13,835 bases of DNA from JAJVID01 sp036565725 (GTDB lineage Bacteria > Acidobacteriota > Blastocatellia > RBC074). Shown in pieces: positions 1 to 6,925 of this stretch. The notes under the pieces were generated by a model. It was given only the letters and a program-made list of their open reading frames with translations. It was not told where the DNA came from and made no database searches. The position numbers and the translations under genes were made by a program. Each line of letters starts with the position of its first letter. Position 1 is the first letter of the stretch. The stretch lies in NCBI GenBank assembly GCA_036565725.1, contig DATCXQ010000242.1, positions 1 through 13,835 of the forward strand, read 5' to 3'.

Positions 1-665
1 TCAGTCCCGCCCGCGGTACCGACCACCTGTTCCGGCGGGATGCCGTATACCTGCTCGGCGTACACGCGCACGAAGTCCTGGCCGCCTCCGGTGACGATGT
101 AGGTCTTGTAGCCGTTGGCGCGCAGGTAGCGCAGCAGCTCCAGCATCGGTTGATAGACCAGTTCGGTATAGGGGCGATTCCAGCGCGGGCGCCTGGCGGT
201 CGCCAGCCAGTTCTTCACCTCGGCGCTGAACCGTTCCACCGTCATGCCGGTGAGCGTGGCGGCGAGAATCTTCTCAAGGTCCGGCATCGTCAGTTTCGCT
301 ATCGCCTCGCGGTCACCCGACAGCACGGTCTTGAACGGCTCGATGTTCTTTAACTCCGGCTTCTTCTCCGCGAGCGCTTTGACCCGCTCGAGGCTGTAGA
401 CCACCTGCGTGTACATCGGGTGCTCGACCCAGAGGGTACCGTCCTGATCGAAGGTGGCGACGCGCGCCTCGGGCGGCGCGAACTTCGGGCTCGACTGATC
501 GGTGGTCGCTCGCACGAATGCGAGGATCGCCTGCTTGGCCTGTCCGTCGTTCCACGATGGCAACGGATCGGTCTGCGCGTGGGCCTGCAGACATACCAGT
601 AGCAGCGAGCACAGCGTCAAAGCCACTACATGGAATTTCGCAAAACCTCGGGTGATAGATTTCAT
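1..665 (-). CDS. Secreted HAD-superfamily hydrolase (partial, C-terminus beyond window edge)
   Basis: The reading frame is open from an ATG at 665 to the left edge, giving about 221 residues with no stop. Residues 1-31 look like a signal peptide: a basic start, a hydrophobic core (VVALTLCSLLLVCL) and AHA before the likely cut. The HAD motif I, DQDGT, is at residues 73-77 in the context VATFDQDGTLWVE. Motif II is probably T192 in YIVTGGG. Two aspartates in motif I and an exported form fit periplasmic phosphatase-like members of the haloacid dehalogenase superfamily, which hydrolyse phosphomonoesters through an aspartyl-phosphate. Motifs III and IV would lie in the missing part, so the substrate cannot be told. 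The upstream Shine-Dalgarno is weak. It follows the 765-1982 gene on the same strand with about 100 bp between, so shared transcription is possible but not shown. Confidence 0.85.
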   Translation of the reverse strand, partial: MKSITRGFAKFHVVALTLCSLLLVCLQAHAQTDPLPSWNDGQAKQAILAFVRATTDQSSPKFAPPEARVATFDQDGTLWVEHPMYTQVVYSLERVKALAEKKPELKNIEPFKTVLSGDREAIAKLTMPDLEKILAATLTGMTVERFSAEVKNWLATARRPRWNRPYTELVYQPMLELLRYLRANGYKTYIVTGGGQDFVRVYAEQVYGIPPEQVVGTAGGT

Positions 666-764
666 TAAACCAGGCTTCTTCTGGAACAGCGACAGGGCGA
701 TGTTTGGACCGAGAAAGTAACAACCAAAATCATCCATATCTTTTACCGATGATTCATAATCCCA

Positions 765-1982
765 TTAAAGCGATAGCATCTTCGCAAAATCTTTTATGAT
801 CACATTGAGCGGCATGACCATTAGCGCGACCGGCGCGAACGGCAATAGCGCCACCGCGACCAACAATCCCAGGTTCCTTAATCCAAACGGGAAGTCTTTC
901 ATCCCATAAACGTTCGCTACTATCCCGTAGATGTTAGAGTGCAAAGAGAAGTCCTGCTCATTCGGCGCCTCCTCATTTGCTCCTCTCTCGCGATTGAGGC
1001 AATCGTGTTCGAATTGACGCCCGACCTCGCTGGCCAGCGCTCCGTATACGAAATCGCCGCGCCGCTTCGTCACTCGCAACTTACCGATGAACAGAGTCAA
1101 CGGCCCCGCGAAAAGGATCAGGACGAAAACCACCAGCCCGATGGCGATGTGCTTGAACGTGGCCAGAGACTCCCCATGGAACATAATGCGGTTCGCAACC
1201 TGTCCGGCCACAATCGCTCCAAGCGCGAAACTCACCAGCCAGAATGCCCGCAGCGAATCGCCGACAAACATCAGCCCGCCGGCGTGGTCCGGATGGCCAG
1301 GGATCAGGCGCAGATCGAGACGCGTCATCAACCACAGGAAGCGCGCCCAAAGGAACACGCGCCACAGCCAGCCGAAGAACAGGAGAATGAACAGCGGTAC
1401 GCTTACCAACACGTTCCACCACCCGGCTAATGAGAAGACCTGATAGTCGCTCTTCAACCAATACCAGGATGGTAACTCGTCGGGCGGAACATCAATCAGC
1501 AAGAACGCGACCAGTCCGTAGGCAAGAATCGCCACGATCAGCTCCGCCAAGCCGGAGTCGAGAAGTCGCTTAGTGGAAGAGACAGCGTCGTCGAAACGCG
1601 CCCGGTCCGGCTCCGTGATTAGACCGGCTACTAGGAAATGGCGCGCGACCCTGTCCAGCCGCGGGAGACAGTCCGCCTCGGCAAGAATGAACAGCGGCGC
1701 GGCGACCAGCGACCTGGCGTAGACGGCGAAGTCGGAGAAAAAAGACTTCGCCATCTGGTTCCGCAGGATGATGCTTTGGGCGACGGCTAACACAACGAGC
1801 GGAACCCAGCCGACCAGTACGACAAGCTTGGCTCGTCGAACGATCATCGGATAGCCCGGCTTGATCAGGCCGAGCGACCTTTGCAACCAGTGGGGTGGCC
1901 CACCTTCTAAGAGCCAGCCGCTTTGTTGTATCGTCACGCCCATGTCGTTGCGCAGGTATTCCGTATTTGGGTAGATGCGCAT
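765..1982 (-). CDS. Multi-pass inner-membrane protein of unknown function
   Basis: A 405-residue protein with about six hydrophobic segments, at roughly residues 53-73, 146-165, 190-213, 244-264, 278-300 and 369-392. I recognise the general pattern of an uncharacterised bacterial membrane family: an N-terminal GWLLEGGPPHWLQ stretch, a basic IVRRAKL just before the first membrane span, and a conserved-looking HPDHAGGL loop at 230-237. I know no function for it. The start at 1982 has an AAAGG box 8 nt upstream; an internal ATG at 1943 (MGVTIQQSG) is a realistic alternative. It lies 124 bp downstream of the TolC gene on the same strand. That gap has coding-like codon use in another frame (see findings), so the N-terminus may have been altered. 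No transporter signature such as an ATPase or RND motif is visible. Confidence 0.8.
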   Translation of the reverse strand: MRIYPNTEYLRNDMGVTIQQSGWLLEGGPPHWLQRSLGLIKPGYPMIVRRAKLVVLVGWVPLVVLAVAQSIILRNQMAKSFFSDFAVYARSLVAAPLFILAEADCLPRLDRVARHFLVAGLITEPDRARFDDAVSSTKRLLDSGLAELIVAILAYGLVAFLLIDVPPDELPSWYWLKSDYQVFSLAGWWNVLVSVPLFILLFFGWLWRVFLWARFLWLMTRLDLRLIPGHPDHAGGLMFVGDSLRAFWLVSFALGAIVAGQVANRIMFHGESLATFKHIAIGLVVFVLILFAGPLTLFIGKLRVTKRRGDFVYGALASEVGRQFEHDCLNRERGANEEAPNEQDFSLHSNIYGIVANVYGMKDFPFGLRNLGLLVAVALLPFAPVALMVMPLNVIIKDFAKMLSL

Positions 1983-2106
1983 CGAGCTTGCCTTTCTTCA
2001 CCCGTTCCACGCCCGGCATCTTCCACGCGCCGTCCACGATCTCCTTGCGCGTAAGGAAGCGGTTGGACGCTGACGCGCCGCACGGCAGTCGCGCGGCGCT
2101 CTACTG

Positions 2107-3684
2107 TTACCACTTTCCCTCCTCGCTCTTCATCTGGGTATAAGCCATGTGGTAATCGAGTTCGGCCTGGAACATCTCCGCTTCGGCCTTCGCCAGCGCC
2201 GCCCTCGCCTCGGGGCCGGGTTCTTGATCGCGCGGCGTCATGGCAAGCTGCATTGACGCCACACGTCGCGTCAATTCGAGAATCCGTCGCGTCCGATCCA
2301 GGTCCGCGACCGTCTTTTGCGCGGCGGCCGTCACTTTGGCTCGAACCATTTCCAGGTTGGCTTTGGCCATGGTGACTTGCGCGTCGCGTTCCTTGATCGT
2401 CCGCTCGCGCTTGAAGAAATCGAAGATAGTCCAGGTGGCGACGACCCCGATCCAGGAGAAATCATCAGGCAGAGCCGGTATTCCTGTTTGAAACATGTAG
2501 CCGCCCGTAATGACCGCGTCGGGGACGTACTCCAACTTCGCCAAACGACGCGCCGCTTTCGCTTTGACCACCGTTTCCTCCGCCTCGACGATCTCGGGGC
2601 TGTAGGCGATCACGGGCCGCGGCTTTTGCAGCAGCGCCTGTTGTGGGGAAGAGTCAGCTTCGATCGGCGCCGGAGGAGGCGGGATCAATTCCAATCGCGC
2701 GTCTTCGGGAAGCCCCGTCAGACCGGTGAGAGAGCTGGTCAACTCCGTCACCTTGTCGCTTGCGGCGAGGAGCGCTTTTTTAGCTTCGAGCAACTCGGTC
2801 TCCCGCTCCACCACTCCGCCCACAGGCGCGGCGGCCGCGCTCGCGATCTGCAACTTACGTTCCGCTATCTCGACAATCGCCCTGGCTTCGGCCTGTCGCC
2901 TCTGCGCTATCAACAGGTCAAGGTAAGCCCGCTCGACATCGGCAGTGAGTTGGACCGAAGCCGCATTGGCCTTGGCCTGCGCGATCCGTTCATCGGCCTT
3001 CGCGATTCGGACAGCCTCATGAACTTTGAAAAGCGGAGTTAGAGGTTGCGTCACTGTCGGGCCGACGTAGGTCATATCCTTGTCAAGGAGCGGAACGGCT
3101 CTAGACACAGTCGGAAAGATGATTCCGCGGCGGAACAATTGAAATGTATCTCCCATGAATTTGTTGAAGTGGAGATTGACGAGGTATGCGCCGACCTTCG
3201 GGAAATAGTCCGACTGCACGGCCTTATGGCGCCAGTGAGCCGCGCTGACGCCGGCCGAGGCGGCAACGAGCGCATTGGTCGCGACCGCGCGCGCCAGCGC
3301 ATCATCCAGCGTGATGCGGATGGGTCCCGAAGCCGATCCGGCGCCGGCCTGCGACATTGAACTTTCGCCGCGATTAGACGGCGGCATCAGTCCAACGGGC
3401 TTCATCCGCGGCAGCGTGAAATCAAAGAGGCGATCTTGCGCAACGCTTGTTTTCTCGGGCGTCGGTCGCGACAAGGGATTTAGAGCGGTTTGCAAATCAG
3501 CGTAGGGGCAGACCTGCGTGTCTGCCCCGGTGGTTGCCTGTGCGCCAAATCCGGGGCGAACACACAGGGCCGCCCCTACCGTACACGCAGCGGGCTTGTC
3601 CTGAGCCGCAATGGTTGAGGACAGTAACAGGACGGCAAAGGCGATTGAGAAGAATGCGCGAAGGGGACGTCTGCCGGTAAACAT
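2107..3684 (-). CDS. TolC-family outer membrane efflux protein with an in-frame palindromic repeat insertion
   Basis: A 525-residue exported protein. The ATG at 3684 is preferred over the GTG at 3702 because GGAG sits 5 nt upstream of it and it opens directly into a signal peptide (hydrophobic core FFSIAFAVLLLSS, cut near IAAQ). Long heptad-like helices rich in Ala, Glu, Lys and Arg (for example around EARAIVEIAERKLQIA and a second set after PVIAYSPEIVEAEETVVKAKAARRLAKLEY) occur in two repeats, as in TolC outer-membrane channels. WTIFDFFKRERTIKERDAQ resembles the usual TolC return-strand region. TolC proteins form the outer-membrane exit duct of tripartite pumps, but no periplasmic adaptor or RND/ABC permease is encoded nearby, so the partner is unknown. 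Residues 35-61 are encoded by a 79 nt palindromic element that is present again at 13562-13664; this low-complexity Cys-containing stretch after the signal peptide is not expected in TolC proteins. Confidence 0.88.
   Translation of the reverse strand: MFTGRRPLRAFFSIAFAVLLLSSTIAAQDKPAACTVGAALCVRPGFGAQATTGADTQVCPYADLQTALNPLSRPTPEKTSVAQDRLFDFTLPRMKPVGLMPPSNRGESSMSQAGAGSASGPIRITLDDALARAVATNALVAASAGVSAAHWRHKAVQSDYFPKVGAYLVNLHFNKFMGDTFQLFRRGIIFPTVSRAVPLLDKDMTYVGPTVTQPLTPLFKVHEAVRIAKADERIAQAKANAASVQLTADVERAYLDLLIAQRRQAEARAIVEIAERKLQIASAAAAPVGGVVERETELLEAKKALLAASDKVTELTSSLTGLTGLPEDARLELIPPPPAPIEADSSPQQALLQKPRPVIAYSPEIVEAEETVVKAKAARRLAKLEYVPDAVITGGYMFQTGIPALPDDFSWIGVVATWTIFDFFKRERTIKERDAQVTMAKANLEMVRAKVTAAAQKTVADLDRTRRILELTRRVASMQLAMTPRDQEPGPEARAALAKAEAEMFQAELDYHMAYTQMKSEEGKW
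3502..3580. repeat. Nested palindromic repeat, family A copy 1, inside the TolC gene
   Basis: The ends match as inverted repeats: GTAGGGGCAGACCTGCGTGT on the left against GTAGGGGCGGCCCTGTGTGT read from the right. Each half also folds on itself; on the left GGGGCAGAC pairs with GTCTGCCCC across a 6 nt loop. The element is fully inside the TolC reading frame and adds about 27 codons without a stop. A relative with the same outer arms lies at 13576-13652. Confidence 0.85.
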
Positions 3685-3706
3685 AGATTCTCCTATCTCC
3701 ACGTTT

Positions 3707-3740
3707 CATATGCCATGGGCCACATTTCACATGGCATATG
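3707..3740. repeat. CATATG-type palindrome upstream of the TolC gene (copy 1)
   Basis: CATATGCCATG (3707-3717) and CATGGCATATG (3730-3740) form a perfect 11 bp inverted repeat with a 12 nt spacer. It ends 22 bp upstream of the TolC ATG, so it would be in the leader of that mRNA or overlap its promoter. Read on the minus strand, it resembles the repeat in front of the response regulator at 5564-5610. Confidence 0.75.
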
Positions 3741-3768
3741 GCATAAATGCTGGCGGGGAGTAGAAGTG

Positions 3769-4168
3769 TTATTGCCGAAGCATGACCGCGATCAACGCCG
3801 GGATTCCGCGGAGTGAGATAAAAGCGGCCATTATCGTCGCCAGCGAGAAGACGGCTTCGTGATATATGCGCTTCAGTTTTTTCCTGAGCCGCAATTGCCG
3901 TATCGTGGCCAGCAGCAGCGGCCCCAGCCCGATGGAAATCAGCAGCATTGCGAACCTGCGCGGGCCTAAAACGCGACCATCCGGCTCAAGCCCCTGTTGC
4001 TCTCGCAGATATTGAAAGAACTTGTAGACGGCGCTCGAAGCCGATCAGCGGGGTCGCCGTCCTGACCAAGGCCATCAGCGCCCGGTCGTGGGCCAGGAGC
4101 GTGCGATCAAGCGAAAGCTCCGACGAGGAAGGGAGGGCCGCGGCGCCTACGTCAGTCCAGACCGCCAT
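3769..4168 (-). pseudogene. DUF202/YidH-like small membrane protein, frameshifted
   Basis: The ATG at 4168 follows an AAGGAGG box about 9 nt upstream. The first frame encodes a short leader, then LDRTLLAHDRALMALVRTATPLIGF, which has the pattern of the DUF202 (YidH-like) membrane domain. In that family this is followed by a YKFFQYL-like second part. Here that part (VYKFFQYLREQQG, then a hydrophobic segment AMLLISIGLGPLLLATIRQ and a third, VFSLATIMAAFISL) is present but in another frame and runs to a TAA at 3769-3771. The switch lies at about 4030-4036: seven bases separate the two parts where a multiple of three is needed. Read through, the product would be about 133 residues with three membrane spans. 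Unshifted translation ends early, after GFERRLQVLSISARATGA. A true mutation, a sequencing or assembly error and programmed frameshifting are all possible. It lies 43 bp after the 4212-4631 gene, probably in one transcript. Confidence 0.75.
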
Positions 4169-4193
4169 CCTGGCAGCCCTCCTTTCCCGCGGA

Positions 4194-4252
4194 GTCCGCC
4201 ACAAGCCGCCATTACGCCCTTCCCAATCGCCGTCCCGTCGCTTGTGGCGGAC
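4194..4252. repeat. Inverted repeat overlapping the stop codon of a membrane-protein gene
   Basis: GTCCGCCACAAGC (4194-4206) and GCTTGTGGCGGAC (4240-4252) form a perfect 13 bp inverted repeat with a 33 nt spacer. The TAA of the minus-strand gene (4212-4214) lies in the spacer, so the last dozen or so residues of that protein are encoded by the repeat. It could fold as an RNA hairpin between the two membrane-protein genes. Confidence 0.75.
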
Positions 4253-4631
4253 GTCTCAGAAAACGCGCGATCCGGTTCACCGGGCCGCGAAGCAAAATGT
4301 AAGGTAGAAGCGCCAGGACAATGGCGACAATCAGCGCCTGCAACGGATAGAACCAACGAAGAACAATCGCCTGATAGATCAGGTCCATAACGATGGCGAA
4401 GGTGAAGACTCTGGAGACCGCTTTGAAGCCTTCGCGCAACCTGCTTCGCCGATTCTCCGGATCTGTGAAGAGCGAATAGAAGTATGCGGGGCGGCCTTCC
4501 CGCGCGTCTTTCAAACCGTCACGAATCGCGAAGATCATCGCCATCGTCGGCTGAAGCAGAAGTCTAAACGACATCGGTCCACCTATCCGGCCGATCAGAT
4601 CGTTCCACAACCGAGTGAATATCTCTTCCAT
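4212..4631 (-). CDS. Small membrane protein of unknown function
   Basis: A 139-residue protein starting at the ATG at 4631, with GGAG 9 nt upstream; the frame stays open to 4688 but those residues look less protein-like. The N-terminal half is amphipathic and conserved-looking (RLWNDLIGRIGGPMSFRLLLQP, then IFAIRDGLKDAREGRPAYF, then a Phe-Thr-Asp-Pro turn). Two membrane spans follow at about 74-92 and 97-115, then a basic tail. I recognise it as a type of uncharacterised small bacterial membrane protein but can give no function. The tail residues PPQATGRRLGRA come from the inverted repeat at 4194-4252, so the natural C-terminus may once have differed. The DUF202-like gene follows 43 bp later on the same strand. 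Confidence 0.75.
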   Translation of the reverse strand: MEEIFTRLWNDLIGRIGGPMSFRLLLQPTMAMIFAIRDGLKDAREGRPAYFYSLFTDPENRRSRLREGFKAVSRVFTFAIVMDLIYQAIVLRWFYPLQALIVAIVLALLPYILLRGPVNRIARFLRRPPQATGRRLGRA

Positions 4632-4921
4632 TTTTTCAAGCTCCACAGACAATGTGACACAATCCGCAATTGGCGACCGACTTATCATCTCGGATCAACA
4701 TTAAGCGGCGCGGAACTTACGCTGTTGATCTTTCTCCTTGTGTCCAGGATTCAATCGCGCAAATTTCCCCATTCTGCTCATGCTCAGTTATTGTGGAAGA
4801 ATAGGATTTGCGGAAAAGGCAGTAAATCAGGCGAAAAATGCATTTTGAGATAGGGAATCTCCCTAGCCGCAGACTCCCGGGCCGGCCGCCGACCTGGCTA
4901 TTTGATGTTGGGCTTGCATGG

Positions 4922-5566
4922 CTATGGCTCGACCAACTTGTTGCGAATCGCGTAGTGGACGATGTCGGCGATCGAATGAAGCCTGAGTTTGCGTCTGATT
5001 GCGCCCCTGTGAGACTCCACAGTCTTGTGGCTGATTCCCAGCTCTGAGGCGACCGCTTTATTTCCTTTACCTTCAGCCAACAACTGGATGACGGCGCGTT
5101 CGCGCCTAGTGAGCGGGCTGAATGCCGAGCCTTCATTCATCGATCCCTTTGCAAGAAAAGCGCGGAGGAGCGCTTCGGAGACCAGCGTCGTGAAATAGGG
5201 CTGGCGCCCGGCGAGCGCTTCGACGGCTTCGATAATTCGCGGCCCGGATTCGGATTTCAGGATGTATCCGCGCGCGCCTGCGGCGAGGGCCTCGCGGATC
5301 AATTCCAAAGACTCGCACGCCGTAAAGATGAGCGCCTCTGTGCAGGGGAGCGCCCGTCGAATCCGCCGCGTCGCCTCCAATCCGTTCAGTTCGCGCATAG
5401 AAAGGTCCATCATCACGACATCGGGCTTTAATTTTGTCGCCAACTCTACGGCGGCGCGGCCGTCAGACGCCTCTCCGCAGATTTCCCAGCCCTCGCGCGA
5501 TTCCAAAATTCGGCGTAGCCCCTGCCGGACAACCTCATAATCATCGGCCAGCATAATTCTGATCAT
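4922..5566 (-). CDS. NarL/FixJ-family response regulator (orphan)
   Basis: A 214-residue two-domain regulator. The receiver domain (about 1-120) has the acidic pair D8-D9, the phosphoacceptor D54 in VVMMDLSM, T82 and K104 in YILKSES, so all residues needed for phosphorylation are present. The output domain (about 150-210) is a LuxR-type helix-turn-helix: SPLTRRERAVIQLLAEG, then VASELGISHKTVESHRGAI. It should bind DNA when phosphorylated. No histidine kinase is encoded in the window. The start at 5566 gives the canonical MIRIMLADDY; the frame is open to an ATG at 5587, but those extra residues are encoded by a CATATG-rich repeat. There is no Shine-Dalgarno in front of either start, so initiation may be weak or unusual. 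Likely targets are the envelope genes downstream, but no binding site can be named. Confidence 0.93.
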   Translation of the reverse strand: MIRIMLADDYEVVRQGLRRILESREGWEICGEASDGRAAVELATKLKPDVVMMDLSMRELNGLEATRRIRRALPCTEALIFTACESLELIREALAAGARGYILKSESGPRIIEAVEALAGRQPYFTTLVSEALLRAFLAKGSMNEGSAFSPLTRRERAVIQLLAEGKGNKAVASELGISHKTVESHRGAIRRKLRLHSIADIVHYAIRNKLVEP

Positions 5567-5610
5567 ATGGCTTACGCCATATTTCATATGTCATATGCCA
5601 TATGAAATAT
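5564..5610. repeat. CATATG-type palindrome overlapping the response-regulator start (copy 2)
   Basis: ATATTTCATATG (5579-5590) and CATATGAAATAT (5599-5610) are a perfect 12 bp inverted repeat with another CATATG in the spacer. A second small palindrome, ATATGG with CCATAT, spans 5565-5582 and includes part of the start codon. The arrangement resembles that at 3707-3740, also just upstream of a minus-strand gene. Confidence 0.75.
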
Positions 5611-5630
5611 GATTGCTCCTGATAAAAATG

Positions 5631-5733
5631 TACCGTAGGTTGTCTAACCTGCGGAGGTCTTCATAACCAGGCCGCTTGATGACACCTGAACACTTCAATA
5701 ACCACCGCTCCGCAGGTTAGACAACCTACGGTA
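5631..5733. repeat. Nested palindromic repeat, family B
   Basis: The arms at 5631-5655 and 5709-5733 are a perfect 25 bp inverted repeat around a 53 nt spacer. Each arm is itself an imperfect palindrome with AGGTT paired to AACCT around GTCT, flanked by CCG and CGG. It lies in the 600 bp gene-free gap between the EEP gene and the response regulator. The layout (two inverted copies of a small palindrome) matches REP/BIME elements. Confidence 0.9.
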
Positions 5734-5993
5734 GCTCGTCGCCTTCTCATCATTTCTTGGCGACCCAGGGCGATATGAAGTCTCCTCACAAGAATGTCCG
5801 ACAAGGCGCCAGATTGTTGTCGCTTCCTGTAGTCGCTTATTGCGAGAGCCTCGAAATTAGCGGACCTAATTGCAGCGCCCGCAATTGGTATGGTTTCGGG
5901 GGGACCTTCCAAAGACCGGAGCAATATAGGCGCCAGGTCTAGCAGAACAACCGACACTGACCCATTCAGTTTGACTACAAACCCCAGGGGAAG

Positions 5994-6068
5994 GCGTTTA
6001 GAGTACCGACTTTAGTCGGCAGGGCTTGGATTCCAAGGCCTGCCGACTAAAGTCGGTACTCTAAACGC
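5994..6068. repeat. Nested palindromic repeat, family C
   Basis: The arms at 5994-6023 and 6039-6068 are a perfect 30 bp inverted repeat; the centre also pairs (CTTGGA against TCCAAG), so almost all 75 bp can fold into one hairpin. Each arm contains CCGACTTTAGTCGG, a small palindrome of its own. It lies about 120 bp downstream of the EEP gene stop (6188 on the minus strand) and could end or protect that transcript. Confidence 0.9.
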
Positions 6069-6187
6069 TCTCCTTCGATGATTTTAAGTTCATTGGATGG
6101 GCCAATGTCGGTTGTTCTGATTTAGACCGAAGCCGGCGGAATTTCTCCGCCACTTGCACCGACCTATTCTGTTCCGGTTTAAGGTAA

Positions 6188-6925
6188 TCACCGCAGTCGG
6201 AAATCGGCGAAGATGGGCAGGTGATCGGAAGCGAGCAGCGCCGTGCGGCTGCGATACAGTTCGGCGTATTCCAGTTCGAGCGCTTCGTCCGAGAAGTAGA
6301 TGTGATCGAGGTGCATGATGGGCAACATGCCGGGATAGCTGCGCGAGCGCTTCAGGTGCAGTCTAATGTCCCCGCTCTGAAAATGCTCGTTCAGCAGCCG
6401 AGTCGCCAGGCCGCGAGTCCATTCGTTGAAATCGCCGAGCATGACGCGCGGCCCCGGCCGTTTTGAGTTGCTGAGGATGGACTCGCTGATCAATTTACGA
6501 GCCTGATGACGCCGTTCGATGAAGGACGTTCCGAGGTGCACGTTATAAATATGCAGCCTGTTCTCTTTTCCCATGCCGACGTCGACGCGCAAACAGCCCC
6601 GCTTTTCGCGCCCGGTCACGCTGATGTCGTGGTTCTCCGACTCGAGCAGCGGGAAACGGCTGAGCACGAGGTTGCCGTAAATTCCCTCCTTCAATTTACG
6701 GTTATGTCCCATGCAGTAGTTGAAACCCAGTTCGTGCGCGATGAAATGAGCCTGGTCGGATTGGCTGCCGCGCCCCTGAACGCAGTGGACTTCCTGCAGC
6801 GCAATGATGTCGGCGTTAATCTCTTTCAGCACGCTCACGATTCTCGCGGGGTTCAGCCGCCGATCGACTCCGACGCACTTGTGCACGTTGTAAGTGACAA
6901 TTCGAAATTTATCGCCCTTTCTCAT
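6188..6925 (-). CDS. Endonuclease/exonuclease/phosphatase-family protein, YbhP-like
   Basis: A 245-residue protein with all landmarks of the metal-dependent EEP (DNase I-like) fold: TYNVH with N13, the metal ligand E45 in LQEV, GNLVLSR at 84-90, H130 in YNVHLG, D165 and N167 in GDFNEW, D207-H208 in LDHIY and D234-H235 in SDHLPIF. These residues cleave phosphodiesters or phosphomonoesters; the natural substrate could be nucleic acid, a phospholipid head group or an inositol phosphate. The overall pattern (VSVTGREKRG-type block, then a VHLG segment) resembles E. coli YbhP, whose gene sits beside the cardiolipin synthase gene clsB, matching the PLD gene here. No signal peptide is seen. Its start overlaps the end of the PLD gene by 17 bp, so it is almost surely the last gene of that operon. 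Its Shine-Dalgarno is poor, which fits translational coupling. Confidence 0.93.
   Translation of the reverse strand: MRKGDKFRIVTYNVHKCVGVDRRLNPARIVSVLKEINADIIALQEVHCVQGRGSQSDQAHFIAHELGFNYCMGHNRKLKEGIYGNLVLSRFPLLESENHDISVTGREKRGCLRVDVGMGKENRLHIYNVHLGTSFIERRHQARKLISESILSNSKRPGPRVMLGDFNEWTRGLATRLLNEHFQSGDIRLHLKRSRSYPGMLPIMHLDHIYFSDEALELEYAELYRSRTALLASDHLPIFADFRLR

Noticed and set aside
2107..3684. Complete tripartite efflux system
   Set aside because: Only the TolC component is found; no membrane-fusion protein and no RND, ABC or MFS pump is encoded in the window.
4717..5136. 139-residue minus-strand open frame over the 3' half of the response regulator
   Set aside because: It is in another frame of the regulator gene and then runs into non-coding DNA; there is no motif. 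The gap 4689-4921 itself shows no gene or clear terminator.
5661..5957. 98-residue minus-strand open frame
   Set aside because: Third codon positions lack the GC bias of the real genes, no ribosome-binding site is seen, and its C-terminal part is only the translation of repeat family B.
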